Source: Cordilura impudica (lineage: Eukaryota; Arthropoda; Insecta; Diptera; Scathophagidae). Taken from it: 64,000 bases of DNA. Where the stretch lies: NCBI GenBank assembly GCA_963682025.1, contig OY821518.1, positions 124,644,800 to 124,708,799 of the forward strand, written 5' to 3'. Below, in pieces: positions 54,900 through 64,000 of the stretch. A program made the translations under genes and the position numbers. Numbering within the stretch: the stretch's first letter is position 1; every line of letters starts with the position of its first letter. A model generated the notes under the pieces. The model did not search any database. It had not been told where the DNA came from and saw only the letters and a program-made list of their open reading frames with translations.

Positions 54900-55660
54900 G
54901 TTAGTAACTACCAAAAATATTTGATATAGACCCATCCTTCATTATACCGATCGCCTACTCAGAATCACTTTCTAAGTCTCATTTAGCCATGTCCGTCCGT
55001 CCGTCTGTCCGTCCGTCTGTGTGTCCATGTAAACTTTGTAATCAAACTACACGTCGCAATTATGAATATATTTTGATGAAATTTGGTATTTAAGCTTCTA
55101 TCGACCATAGGACGAACTCTAATGAAATTTGTGAAAATTGGTGTATGTTCAGACCTAGTCCCCTTACAAATGAACCCTAAGATCGCCTTAAATGCCATAA
55201 GATCCAAATTATCATATAGATCTCGGCCAAATTGTGTTTGTACGCGTTTGTTATATCCATTAATAAGTAATCCAAATACAAACCCTATAGGACAATTCTT
55301 AGTCATGGCCCTCATACAAAGCTGCTTCCCGATCTTCACTTAAACCTATCAAAAACAAAAATATTGCAAAGATTTTTCTCAAATTTGGTTTGTATATGTT
55401 TTCGCAAAAAATAAGTGATTTTACCAAATATCGTCAGGATCGGTCCATATTTAGAACTAAGCGCCATATAAATATAGGATCCGATATGAACATTTTCTTA
55501 TCTCCAGGCAAAAAAATTAATAAAAAATTCCACTCAAAATAGATTTATCCTTATTTTTTATATAACCATAATTTTCTTATTTGTTGGTTATAATTATGTA
55601 TTTAGAAGACGAGTGGAATGTATTAATGATTCGGCACAGCCGAATTTTGGGTGCTCTTAA
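54900..55660 (+). mobile_element. HINE copy 14 (old, with subfamily-2-like 3' end)
   Basis: The 5' TATACCC start is missing. GTCC/GTCT tract, CAAACTACACGTCGCAATTA and the GATCTTCACTTAAA block are diverged. The 3' end has no CGGTCTAGACCG palindrome; instead, after CTTATTTGTTGG, a subfamily-2-type stem-loop (TTCGGCACAGCCGAATTTTG) appears. It is either a chimera or an intermediate between the two subfamilies. Confidence 0.7.
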
Positions 55661-56039
55661 TTTGACTTATCGTTTTGCCATCGTCATCTATTGCAGGTTT
55701 CAAAGCGTAAACTAACTGGAAGTACTCTTCACTTATCAGGCTGTAAAATTTAATACTGTTAGTTCTGGTAAATATATCCCAGATTTTTAAAAGAAGTTAT
55801 CCGTCAACTGTTACCTCGAATTACACATATTTTTAACACTATTATAATAAAAAATGTTTTTCCTCAAAGTGGGTAATTTGTTAAAATTTTAGCTATTCCT
55901 AATTCAAATAAAGAATATCATGCCATGTCTATCTTATATACTCTTAGTGAGAGAGAGTAAGAGAAATAAATTCAATTAAGAAACTCTTTCTCCTTCACTT
56001 TTTCTTATTTTTCTTAATGACCTCATATCTACTCTTTTG
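55661..56039. other. No recognisable feature
   Basis: AT-rich sequence leading into the LINE remnant. A short GAGAGAGAGTAAGAGA stretch occurs near 55948. Confidence 0.4.
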
Positions 56040-57060
56040 CAGATGACAGCAATATTGCATTAGCAAATCAGAAAATATGTCAAGGATAATGGTCTACTCC
56101 TGCACAGAAAATCAGGCTTTCATCCTGAACACACCTATTGATGTGTCTAAAGAGATTCGTGCATATAATGATAACGGTAATATTGACTTCCTTATAATTT
56201 AGATCACTTAAAAAATATACGATATAACGTCTCACTTAGCATATCAACCATACTTGTAAGCTAATAATAGAACGTACTTCAGGTAGAATAGTGTGTCCCA
56301 CAAAGTTCGATTCCAGGGCCGCTACTATACAAAACAAATTTGTATTGTAAGATTCAAATGTATGCTGATAATATGAAACTTTGTAAGCAATTTGAAGAAT
56401 TAGAACTGTGTTGTCAACCTAAATGTGGATCTTAAACACGCTTGTTTATGGGCTATGGAAAATGGGCTATGTCTCAATTCATCAAAGTCTAAATGCATAA
56501 TTATTACCAGAAGATCTGTGCTATACAAGATATTATTCTTAATCGCTACATCATCGAAATTGCACAGAAAACCAAAAATTTTGGAATTATTTTAAATAAC
56601 ACTCTCACCTGGTCTGCTCATATAAATATCTGATCATACGCACACATATATCACTGTGGGAAATTCAACATCGTACACCAGTCCATGTACGAGTTCTTCT
56701 TGCAAAAATCTATAACATTCCAAATTTACGAAATTTACTGTAAATCTATTAGTTCTAGGAAATTAAGAACTACGTACAATTCTACATAAAAATGCGTCTG
56801 TTATTTGAAAGGATCGTACACCGTATGAATATATTTGCTCACGAGCCTACACATCTTTTTAATTGGATATTCTTTTCAAATTCAAGAACAAATAATTCTA
56901 TAATTCAAATAAGGCATAGAAGCTAAATCTCCCTCCGAATGTCAGTTTTATATTCAATGCATTCGTCTTTGGAACATGCTACCGCCAACTATACAATATT
57001 TAAGCAACGCAGGACATTTTAGGAAACTTGTTTTCCAATTTCGAATAACATTTAAATATT
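56040..57060 (+). pseudogene. CR1/jockey-group LINE RT remnant
   Basis: Pieces in order: SGFHPEHT near 56130, CVPQSSIPGPLLYKTNLYC then MYADNMKLCKQFEELELCC near 56290-56400 (motif B and C, YADD changed to YADN), and KTKNFGIILNNTLTWSAHIN near 56570. A degraded C-terminus follows (HRMNIFAHEPTHLFNW, then the W...LPP..I-like end near 56970-57040). Many stops. It ends shortly before the long-TIR element at 57130. Confidence 0.65.
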
Positions 57061-58016
57061 GATTAAGCTTTGCTTTGTTTTGTTTTGTGTATATGCTAAA
57101 GTTATTTTTGATATTATCTATATACATATGGGGGATTTCATGTCAAGTGCACCAACTTTTGAAACCGATGTCTTCCGATCGGGATGATATTTGTACCAAG
57201 GTTAGTCCTATTGGATAGTAGTTTAGACACAATTTTTCAACAAGATCGGTCCAGATCTCTCTGAGTTAGAGGGGATCAAAATTTGACATTTTGGCCAAAC
57301 AGGTGTTTTTTCTCATCCGTGTAACTTATTACCTATTGTTCTTAGAAAATTTTCTCCCAAATAGTTTAGATAGCTATTTCTTCAAATTTCGGAAAAAAAA
57401 TACTTAAAAAAAAAAAAAATTTGTAGACTTTTTTTTGCTTAATTAAAGCATTTTTTGCCTTTTTTTTCAAAAAGGGCATTTTTTTTTTTCATAAGAAAGC
57501 TTAGGATTTTTCCTTTAAGAGCTTTTTGGTCGCTTAGTGGGATGGGAGTGGCATATCTATCAAAATAAATGTTTTGTAACTCAAGACAACGGTTTTTCAA
57601 TTTTTCGCAAATGCACTATTTTGAATTTTTTCCTATTTATGTCTAAAACCTACTTATACTGAGAAACTAGACAAACTAAACTTTCCGAAGGTATTTAACA
57701 TACCTAACTAAAATTTTATACCCTCGATACTGTAATACCCAGAATATGTTAACCTCAGGAAAAAAATCGTTTTTTTTTCTATAGAAATGTTGAAAAATTA
57801 TTATTTTTTATTTATTTTTAATAATAATTAAATTAATGTATAATAATAATAATATTAAAAATAAAAAGATAAATAATTTATTAAAATTTAATCTTAATTG
57901 CATTAGATCCATTTATATCATAATTATTTTTATACTTAATTTATTGTAGCTGATGAAGTATTTAAGTCTTGTAAATTTTTAAATACCCAGTCTTTCATCC
58001 AGCTTTTTTGTCGCCT

Positions 58017-58919
58017 TTATTTACTGCGATTTTTTGTCAATCCTTTCTTGGCGTTACTAGGTTCAGCTGTTGATTTCGCTGCTGGTTTGTTTGTTGTCTT
58101 TGGAAAGAAATCGCATTGAATAGAGGCAGAAAACTTTTTCAACTTGAGTCTTCCATCGACAAGCGGTATAAAAGCATGGTATTGAGCGGTGCCATCGATT
58201 GTTACCGCAGCATCGAATCTGCTCTTCAGTGTTTTCAATGTTTCCTGATGATCCTCTTTGCTACTAAAAACTATTTTAGTTTCTTTACAATAACACTTTG
58301 CCCAATGGAATAAAGCAATCGCATCTAAGATGCGATCTTGATGTGAGCACTGGAGGCTATACTTCGCTGCATTTCTTTTAAGGTTTGATCCAATACATGC
58401 TCCTTTACCATGAGCAGAAGGATGAAAATGCCACTCAGCTGGCATTTGAAAATCTTTTTCATGGGCCATAAGATTTGCCAAGCTACTTTTGTTTTTAAAA
58501 TGTTGACGAGCTCCGTCCGAAACGTAGTATACCTTCTTTACTGTAAATTTAGATTTTAGAAATTTTAGTATTCTCTTCTGGTACTCATAAACTGCAATGG
58601 TATCATGTTTTAATTCGTCGGATATGATTGCCATACTTTTGTGTTCCAGTTTTTCATCTTTCATGTAGTAAATAACTACTGTGAATATAGTTGCTTGGTC
58701 GTTATTGAAGTGGAATGCTTGTATGGCATCCTGAAGAACATATTTATAGTTTTCTGCGAAATCATATGAAATAACGAATTCACCAGACTTCAAATGTATC
58801 TTCAAATCCTTGCAGAATAACCATTGCTCTTTGACTAAAAAGTCATGGTTTCTCAAGTTTAGCAATCCTGTACACATTTCTTCCACAAAATCATCCACAT
58901 TTAAAATGATTGTTTTCAA
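58017..58919 (-). CDS. Transposase-like protein of an uncharacterised family (main open frame)
   Basis: A 300-codon frame starting MKTIILNVDDFVEEMCTGLL. Conserved-looking blocks are FVISYDFAENYKYVLQDAIQ (Asp53), FHFNNDQATIFTVVIYYMKD, SDELKHDTIAVY, KKVYYVSDGARQHFKNKSSL (Asp135), AEWHFHPSAHGKGACIGSNL (His170, Gly, Lys) and KRNAAKYSLQ. A lysine-rich tail closes it. I recall the same DFAENY, SDGA.QHFKN and HGKG order from uncharacterised proteins scattered through insect and cnidarian genomes, a distribution that suggests a mobile element. Two Asp residues after predicted strands could be RNase H-fold catalytic positions (inference). The ATG chosen here is internal to the family's usual longer protein, whose upstream part continues in another frame at 59164-58979. 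Confidence 0.6.
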   Translation of the reverse strand: MKTIILNVDDFVEEMCTGLLNLRNHDFLVKEQWLFCKDLKIHLKSGEFVISYDFAENYKYVLQDAIQAFHFNNDQATIFTVVIYYMKDEKLEHKSMAIISDELKHDTIAVYEYQKRILKFLKSKFTVKKVYYVSDGARQHFKNKSSLANLMAHEKDFQMPAEWHFHPSAHGKGACIGSNLKRNAAKYSLQCSHQDRILDAIALFHWAKCYCKETKIVFSSKEDHQETLKTLKSRFDAAVTIDGTAQYHAFIPLVDGRLKLKKFSASIQCDFFPKTTNKPAAKSTAEPSNAKKGLTKNRSK

Positions 58920-58978
58920 TGTGCATCTGTCAGTCTGAATCCAAGAATCAAATTTGACCTCCTCTGTATATTATCGAT

Positions 58979-59215
58979 CTAAAAGTTGATTAAATTTTCT
59001 TTGATGAATTTGGTTTTCGGGCAATTGGTACATTCACCTAAGTGGCAAGAAGTTGTTGCCGAAACATCTGTTAAATACTTTAAGTTGATTTCCTTCAACA
59101 TCAGTTTAACATTTTCATGGTAAATGCAAACGCATTCTGTGTGAGTTCCGCTGCTTTCTGCCAAAACTCAATGTTTGGCCTCATTTGGGTTAATTTCGTG
59201 AATTCAATTCTACAT
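58979..59215 (-). pseudogene. Upstream part of the same transposase-like protein
   Basis: The frame from 59164 reads SSGTHTECVCIYHENVKLML, then TSCHLGECTNCPKTKFIKEN, with several Cys in pairs (Cys-x1-Cys, Cys-x4-Cys-x2-Cys) that could bind zinc. A preceding frame (59215-59160) reads EFTKLTQMRPNIEF, so one frameshift lies near 59160. A gap of about 60 bp with a stop separates it from the 300-aa frame. Everything N-terminal to this is missing because the terminal repeat begins at 59285. Confidence 0.55.
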
Positions 59216-60739
59216 CCTCGTGTTAAGATTGAAATGTTGTAAATAACTCTTTCAGGTTACAGATAACCATTCTCTTCTGTTATGTTATGAAGGTATGCTA
59301 CATACCTTCGGAAAGGTTAATTTGTTTAGTATCTCAGTATAAGTTTTATTTGTAAGGTTTTACACTCAAATAGGAAAAAATTCAAAATAGTGCATTTGTG
59401 AAAAATTGAAAAACCGTTGTCTTGAGTTACAAAACATTTATTTTGATAGATATCCCACTCCCATCCCACTAAGCGACCAAAAAGCTCTTAAAGGAAAAAT
59501 CCTAAGCTTTCTTGTGAAAAAAAAAATTTCCTTTTTGAAAAAAAGACAAAAAATGCTTTAATTTAGCAAAAAAAAAGTCTACAAATTTTTTTTTTTTTAA
59601 GTTTTTTTTCCGAAATATTGATGAAATAGCTATCTAAACTATTTGGGAGAAAATTTTCTAGGAACAATAGGTAATAAGTTACATGGATGAGAAAAAACAC
59701 CTGTTTGGCCAAAATGTCAAATTTTGATCCCCTCTAACTCAGAGAGATCTGGACCAATCTCGTTGAAAAATTGTGTCTAAACTACTATCCAATAGGACTA
59801 ACCGTGGTGCAAATTTCATCCCGATCGGAAGACATCGGTTTCAAAAGTTGGTGCACTTGACATGAAACCCCCCATATATAAAATTCATGTTCTGTTTGTT
59901 TGTTTGTTTCACCGCTATACAAATTTTTATATTTCAATGGATTTCTCTGAAATTTGGTGCACACGCTCTATGTATCACAGGAAAGGTCGCCATATGCATC
60001 TTACCTGCCACGCTTACTTCTACGCCAACTTTTTATATACAATTCATTTACTTTTTTTTTTTGGTTCGCAACACAAATTTTTATTTGTCAAGGGATTTCT
60101 CTGAAACTTAGTACACACGATCTCTATACCCCAGAGAAGGTAGCCATATCCTTTTTACCGGCCGCGCTTATTTCTACGCCCACTTTTTTTAAATTTTTTA
60201 TATTATATATTTTTATCGGCCACGCCCACTTCTTTTAATTTTCTATATACGCTTTTAGTGTTTGTTAACATAGTTTAATTTTTCAATGGACTTCCGTAAA
60301 ACTTTATGCAAAAACCTCTTTACTTACTACTCTTGTGTTTACACCGTTATGAAATAAATAATTTAAATCAACCTATTACAAACATTCTGTCTCTCCTTTT
60401 TACTATGTGAGTTGTAACACCCCAAAATTAGTGCAGATTTATTTCATGGGTGAACAGATACAGGTCGACTACCATTGTAGGATTACTCCGATGAGGTTAG
60501 TTCGTACAAATATTTCCATCTTGCACATTGGAAAACAAAATATTACATTTATTTCTATCTCGCCTTTTGGCTGTATTGGAAAGCAACCTATTACAAAATA
60601 TCCATTTCATCTTTTTCACCATACAAATGAGTTGCAGAGGTGGAAAAAGAACTATTTGCAATTGTGACTTGCACAGGAATGCATAGCATATAGGCGTACT
60701 ACAAATACAAAAAGGCTTAGACCAAACAGAACTCTAGAG

Positions 60740-61345
60740 AACCTGATCAGACCCAAATTCCTATCGAGTCTCAACGAGTTAGACAATCTGATTCGAGAAA
60801 TGCTGGAACACCTGAGCTAACCCAATAACGTCTTGAAGCCCAATGATCAAGACAAGCTTCGTTACGAGTAGGAGAAATGCCTGTATCTACTGCATCTAGA
60901 AATCCACCGGCTAAGACAAGCTGAGCCGAGGGAATGTGAGACTCCTGAAACGACTGAACAAAGTCTTCAGGCCCAACGGATAAGACAAGCTGACTCCAGG
61001 GAACATGATACTTCTGAAACGCGACAACAACGTCTTGACGCCCAACGGATAAGACAAGCTGACTCCAAGGAATGTGAAACTCCTGATATCTCTACCAGAA
61101 AACTTTTGTAAGTTAGTTCCCTCATTGCAAGAGATGGTACAAAAAGTTTTTCCTAACATAACGTGCATAAGAGGGCAAACTCTTACGGTAGCTGGTATCA
61201 GAATAGAATCTCCCTGTTCTTCTCATAGACAATTATATGTCGCCTGCTCCGGAGTTGGGAGCCAACACAATCTTTTCGTATATGCACCAGCAGGAAAAAC
61301 CAGAAATGTTGTATATCCGAAAGCTCTAGAACAACAAAAACTCGT
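60740..61345 (+). pseudogene. Helitron protein remnant: 24-residue repeats joined to helicase C-terminus
   Basis: From about 60740 to 61090 runs a series of roughly 72-bp units encoding RLDAQRIRQADSKECETP-like peptides. After a frame change, the end reads MVQKVFPNITCIRGQTLTVA, GIRIESPCSSHRQLYVACSG and NLFVYAPAGKTRNVVYPK. The latter are motifs V-VI and the tail of Helitron SF1 helicases. The HUH endonuclease and helicase motifs I-IV are deleted, exactly as in copy 1, so the deletion predates the copies' separation. Confidence 0.72.
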
Positions 61346-61624
61346 AACTTTTAGACATCATACACTCAAAATAATCCATGCATAAACATAGTTAGTTATA
61401 ATGGTAAGCAGGCACTGAGTACTTAGTCCCCAATGAACAAATTCCCCAAAAAATTAACTTATTCCCCCAAAAATTGGAGAATAACTTCATAACAAACAAA
61501 TTCCCCAAATTTTTAAAAAAAGAATGAACAAACGAAATGAACAAATTTAACATACTACTCTCGATATCTGTCCTGCAATAAACGTGTTTAAAATCTGTAT
61601 TCTTTTCAATAGCATAATTTATGT

Positions 61625-61810
61625 GCACGGGAGCGTCGCGCGGACACGGACGCAACGCGCTCGCGGATCACAGCGTAGCTAAAATATCGGAATGATCTGG
61701 AAAATATAATTTGGCAATTAAAATAAGTTGACAACAACTGCGCGGCTGCACTGGTGTAGCTGTCAAACGCGCGGATGCGGACGCGACGCGCTCGCGGAAC
61801 ACAACTCAGT
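61625..61810 (+). repeat. GC-rich tandem units in Helitron A copy 2
   Basis: Two units with CpG-rich cores (CGCGCGGACACGGACGCAAC and GCGCGGATGCGGACGCGACG, each followed by GCTCGCGGA.CACA) separated by about 120 bp. They are the counterpart, in the other orientation, of the array at 9340-9645 in copy 1, which has 2.5 units. Confidence 0.7.
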
Positions 61811-62364
61811 GAAAAGTCTTATGATAAATTTTATCTACGTATGTGCAATAATTACTATGCATATGCTATAAGCAGTTGCTTAAAGCAACCTTGCGGCACA
61901 ATTTTGAACGTCGCATTCATTTTCCATTTTTGAATTTGACATCTCTGCTCAATGATGATCACTTATTGGATGAAGTAATTCAATTTTTAAAAGTTCTGAT
62001 TCCTTTAATTTGCAAACGATTCCGTTATATTTATATTTCCAAAATAAATAAACTGCAGTTTCGCAGTTTATTTTTGGAGCATTTTTAATGTAGCTTCTTA
62101 TAAAAAAAACTTCTAAATTAAAAAATCAAAAAATTTTAAATTGAAATAAAAAATCAATTTACTCCCCAAAAACGTAAACATTTGGGAATTTTTTCATCAT
62201 GAACAAATTTCCCAATCCCATACAAATTATTGGGGAGAAAGTTAATTTTTTTTTTTGGAATTTGTTCATTGGGGACTAAGTACTCAGCGCCCGGTAAACA
62301 TAGTGAACCATTTTTCAAATCAAAAGCATTTGAATCCCGGGCAAGACCGGATAAAAACAACTAG

Positions 62365-62803
62365 TCCCAGGAAAAAAAAAATTACCAAATAATGGGTTTT
62401 AGAAGGAGAAGTAACTGGTTGAAGTTTCCCTGATAAGCTCATTATTTTAACACGGGGATGTCATTGGAGGTAGCTAGTTGACTGGGAACTCATTATTTGC
62501 ACTTTGAAAGTAATGCAGTATACAAGGAGCTGGCATGAAATATAAGTTGCTGTGTAACACATTATTAATAACGCCTTATTTTCACTTTAGAAGTAATGCA
62601 GTGGGCAGGGGTAGGTCAATATTGGTAATGCAAAAATCAATGAGCTGCTATTACGAAATTTTTCCTGGGGTATTCTTATAAAAATGCTAAATTAATGTTA
62701 TCTTTTTACTAAATAGTGTTAATTTATTAAAAACTACATTTTACTGATCCTGTACTTTGGTCATAGGACTCTTAGCTTTGTTGTACAGGAATCCAAATAC
62801 ATA
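62365..62803 (+). repeat. Spacer with a pair of diverged 80-bp direct repeats
   Basis: TTTGCACTTTGAAAGTAATG near 62498 and TTTTCACTTTAGAAGTAATG near 62579, each followed by CAGT and a GGG/GGC-containing stretch, form two diverged units about 80 bp apart. No gene or element end is visible elsewhere. Confidence 0.45.
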
Positions 62804-63600
62804 TCTTTAATATTAATACGCAAGGCGGTTTCTTGTGACCAATGTAAGTTTGTCAGTTTTAATCCTATTTTGACCAACCATCCCTCATTTGAAAGGTATT
62901 TCTTTTTAAAATGCATTTAAAGTTGCTACTAACACATACATAAAGTTATACGATGTTGTGTATGTGTTTATTATAAATTTTAGTAATGAGTTTGCAAAAA
63001 ACGACAATAGCGGCAAAAAATTTTGGACATAAACCAATAACGACAATAACAAGTAAGAAATTATAGTCGCTCTAGACTGACTATATGATACCCTATACCA
63101 TGGTTTAGAGACTCCATCTCTTCGGACCAACTAATTCGATATAGAAAATAAGCATAAACCAAATATGAGTGGCATTGTTATTATTTTTTTGGAACATGGA
63201 CCGAATTTCACCAATTTCAATAACGTTCATCCTATGGTCGATAAAAGCTTATATACCAAATTTCATCAAAATATATTCATATCTGTGACCTGCAGTTTGA
63301 TTACAAGTTTTACATGGACACACAGCGGACGGACGGACATCGCTAAATCGACTCAGAAAGTGATTCTGAGTCGATCGGTATAATAAAAGTCTAGGTCAAG
63401 TATTTTTGGTAGTTACAAACAGCAGCACAAAGTCTTTATACCCAAACCACATGGTGGTATAGGGTATAAAAAGTGTTGAATTGTGAATTGGTTAAAATTG
63501 ATTAGCATACCTTTAGGGTCTTATAAAATAATTTATTAAATTAAAAAATTAAAAATTTCCTAAAATTTGCACTCGAATTACGAGGGCTGGGACCTGCTAG
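62804..63600 (+). mobile_element. Helitron family B, copy 3, interrupted by HINE 15
   Basis: Starts TCTTTAATATTAATACGCAA, then GGCGG, and ends TTGCACTCGAATTACGAGGG, CTGGGACCTGCTAG, followed by T. The terminal hairpin has one mismatch. A HINE at 63049-63468 accounts for the extra length; without it the element is about 377 bp, matching copies 1 and 2. Confidence 0.82.
63049..63468 (-). mobile_element. HINE copy 15 (internally deleted)
   Basis: Both termini are present on the minus strand (TATACCCTATACCACCATGT start; AGTCAGTCTAGAGCGACTAT and TTCTTACTTGT end). About 340 bp between the (GTCC)n region and the 3' third have been lost (junction near 63190). It sits in Helitron B copy 3. Confidence 0.85.
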
Positions 63601-63824
63601 TGTAAATAAATAAATAATATATTATTTCAGTTCGAATCTAACTCTCTTTACGAACGGTTGTGTAAAAAATCAAAGCGCTTAGAGTACAAATATTTAAAAT
63701 TAAAACCAAGTGTATATTTTTGTTTTTGCAATATCCTATTCTTGATCTCATTTGAACTCACGCAGTAGACAATCCAGCTTAAAACAGGAATAAAATTTTG
63801 CGATGGCCATCTTGTGAATAAGAA
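63601..63824. other. Probable 5' untranslated region of a LINE
   Basis: After the Helitron B end there is a short TAAA-rich stretch and then sequence (CAGTTCGAATCTAACTCTCT) leading to the ATG at 63825. The first base of the LINE cannot be fixed without another copy. Confidence 0.35.
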
Positions 63825-64000
63825 GATGACAAAACTTCCTCCGGGTTTTGTTAACCCGAACATGGCGTCAATTTCAAGCAACAGATTTAGCCTGCTTGCT
63901 GCACGCAATGATATGGACGTAACTCCCGTATCAAGTATTAACGAAGTTAAGAAACACAAACCTACACCCATTGTTGTAGAAGCTAACGATTCATTTACAG
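63825..64000 (+). CDS. LINE ORF1 (gag-like) N-terminus, cut by window edge
   Basis: The frame from ATG 63825 reads MTKLPPGFVNPNMASISSNR, FSLLAARNDMDVTPVSSINE and VKKHKPTPIVVEANDSFT, and stays open to the edge. The order NRF.LL...ND.D...... then a basic, proline-containing KPPPI.V segment is typical of the start of ORF1 in jockey-clade LINEs, where the protein binds RNA. It could be another gag-type protein. No stop is visible, so the copy may be relatively young. Confidence 0.5.

Larger units (their letters stand above)
57130..59873 (-). mobile_element. DNA transposon with about 585-bp terminal inverted repeats
   Basis: Ends GGGGGATTTCATGTCAAGTG (left) and the complement CACTTGACATGAAACCCCCC (right) start inverted repeats that run about 583 bp on the left (to 57712) and 589 bp on the right (from 59285). 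For example, AAGCTTAGGATTTTTCCTTT near 57500 pairs with its complement near 59490. Flanks are ATAT on both sides, compatible with a 4-bp target duplication but too simple to be sure. Between the arms, on the minus strand, is a 300-aa open frame plus an upstream piece. A complete-looking but possibly non-autonomous element of unassigned superfamily. Confidence 0.8.
59874..62364 (+). mobile_element. Helitron family A, copy 2 (internally deleted)
   Basis: The 3' end CCCGGGCAAGACCGGATAAA then AACAACTAG, followed by T, is a Helitron terminus at an A/T target. The copy is collinear with copy 1 (8833-11372): (TTTG)n and GTCGCC blocks at 59890-60240, peptide-repeat coding, helicase C-terminus, GC-rich repeats, and the 3' end. 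Its left side is abruptly replaced by the long-TIR element at 59873. The homologous bases CATATATAAAATTCAT in copy 1 show the Helitron DNA continues at least to this junction. Confidence 0.8.

Noticed and set aside
58116..58313. Plus-strand frame of 65 codons
   Set aside because: Antisense shadow of the 300-aa transposase-like protein.

Overview
This window is AT-rich nuclear DNA from an insect, almost certainly a higher (brachyceran) fly and probably a calyptrate such as a blow fly or house fly relative. The clearest sign is a high-copy, about 770-bp repeat that starts TATACCC, carries a (GTCC)n microsatellite and ends in a stem-loop followed by CTTACTTGT. That is the architecture of the DINE-1/mini-me/Helentron-associated repeats of flies. 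Short introns, jockey/CR1-like LINEs, Penelope and mariner fragments agree. Species was not determined. I see no convincing host gene, no tRNA or rRNA, no CRISPR array and no prokaryotic feature.

The window is a transposon graveyard in which most elements are nested. Region by region: 0.4-8.2 kb holds a small Helitron (family B), two MITE families with TA target duplications, a 2.8-kb foldback element with 1.2-kb arms and an 8-bp target duplication, and a LINE remnant. 8.8-11.4 kb is a reverse-strand, internally deleted Helitron (family A). 11.4-15.4 kb is a three-layer nest: a HINE holding a LINE tail, which holds a 2.8-kb hAT element. 15.4-19.7 kb is a Penelope-like element split by a CR1-like LINE. 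22.1-23.3 kb is a third Helitron (family C) containing a MITE. 23.7-25.0 kb encodes the front half of a transposase that may be RAG1/Transib-like. 25.0-30.2 kb is a cluster of HINE copies with a mariner fragment. 32.0-37.3 kb is a minisatellite split by a HINE and by a nearly complete PIF/Harbinger transposon carrying a damaged transposase and an intact MADF-domain gene. 38.6-44.3 kb contains ends of a second DINE-like subfamily, a HINE and a rearranged LOA/R1-like LINE. 44.3-51.1 kb holds a Helitron B copy, a transposase tail fragment, and two LINEs on opposite strands, one interrupted by a HINE and by a tandem array. 52.8-57.1 kb is more HINE copies and a LINE. 57.13-59.87 kb is a DNA transposon with about 585-bp terminal inverted repeats and a protein of an uncharacterised transposase-like family. 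59.9-62.4 kb is a second Helitron A copy. 62.8-63.6 kb is a third Helitron B copy containing a HINE, and the right edge enters the 5' part of another LINE.

Four layouts of rolling-circle element (HINE/DINE-like repeats, Helitrons A, B and C) dominate copy number. LINE RT and Harbinger, mariner and hAT transposase remnants are the protein-coding content, and nearly all are broken. The best-preserved reading frames are the Harbinger MADF protein (237 aa), the 300-aa protein of the long-TIR element, and the 254-aa plus 159-aa halves of the RAG1-like protein. The many short open frames inside HINE copies are not genes. Family names rest on motif recognition by eye without database searches.
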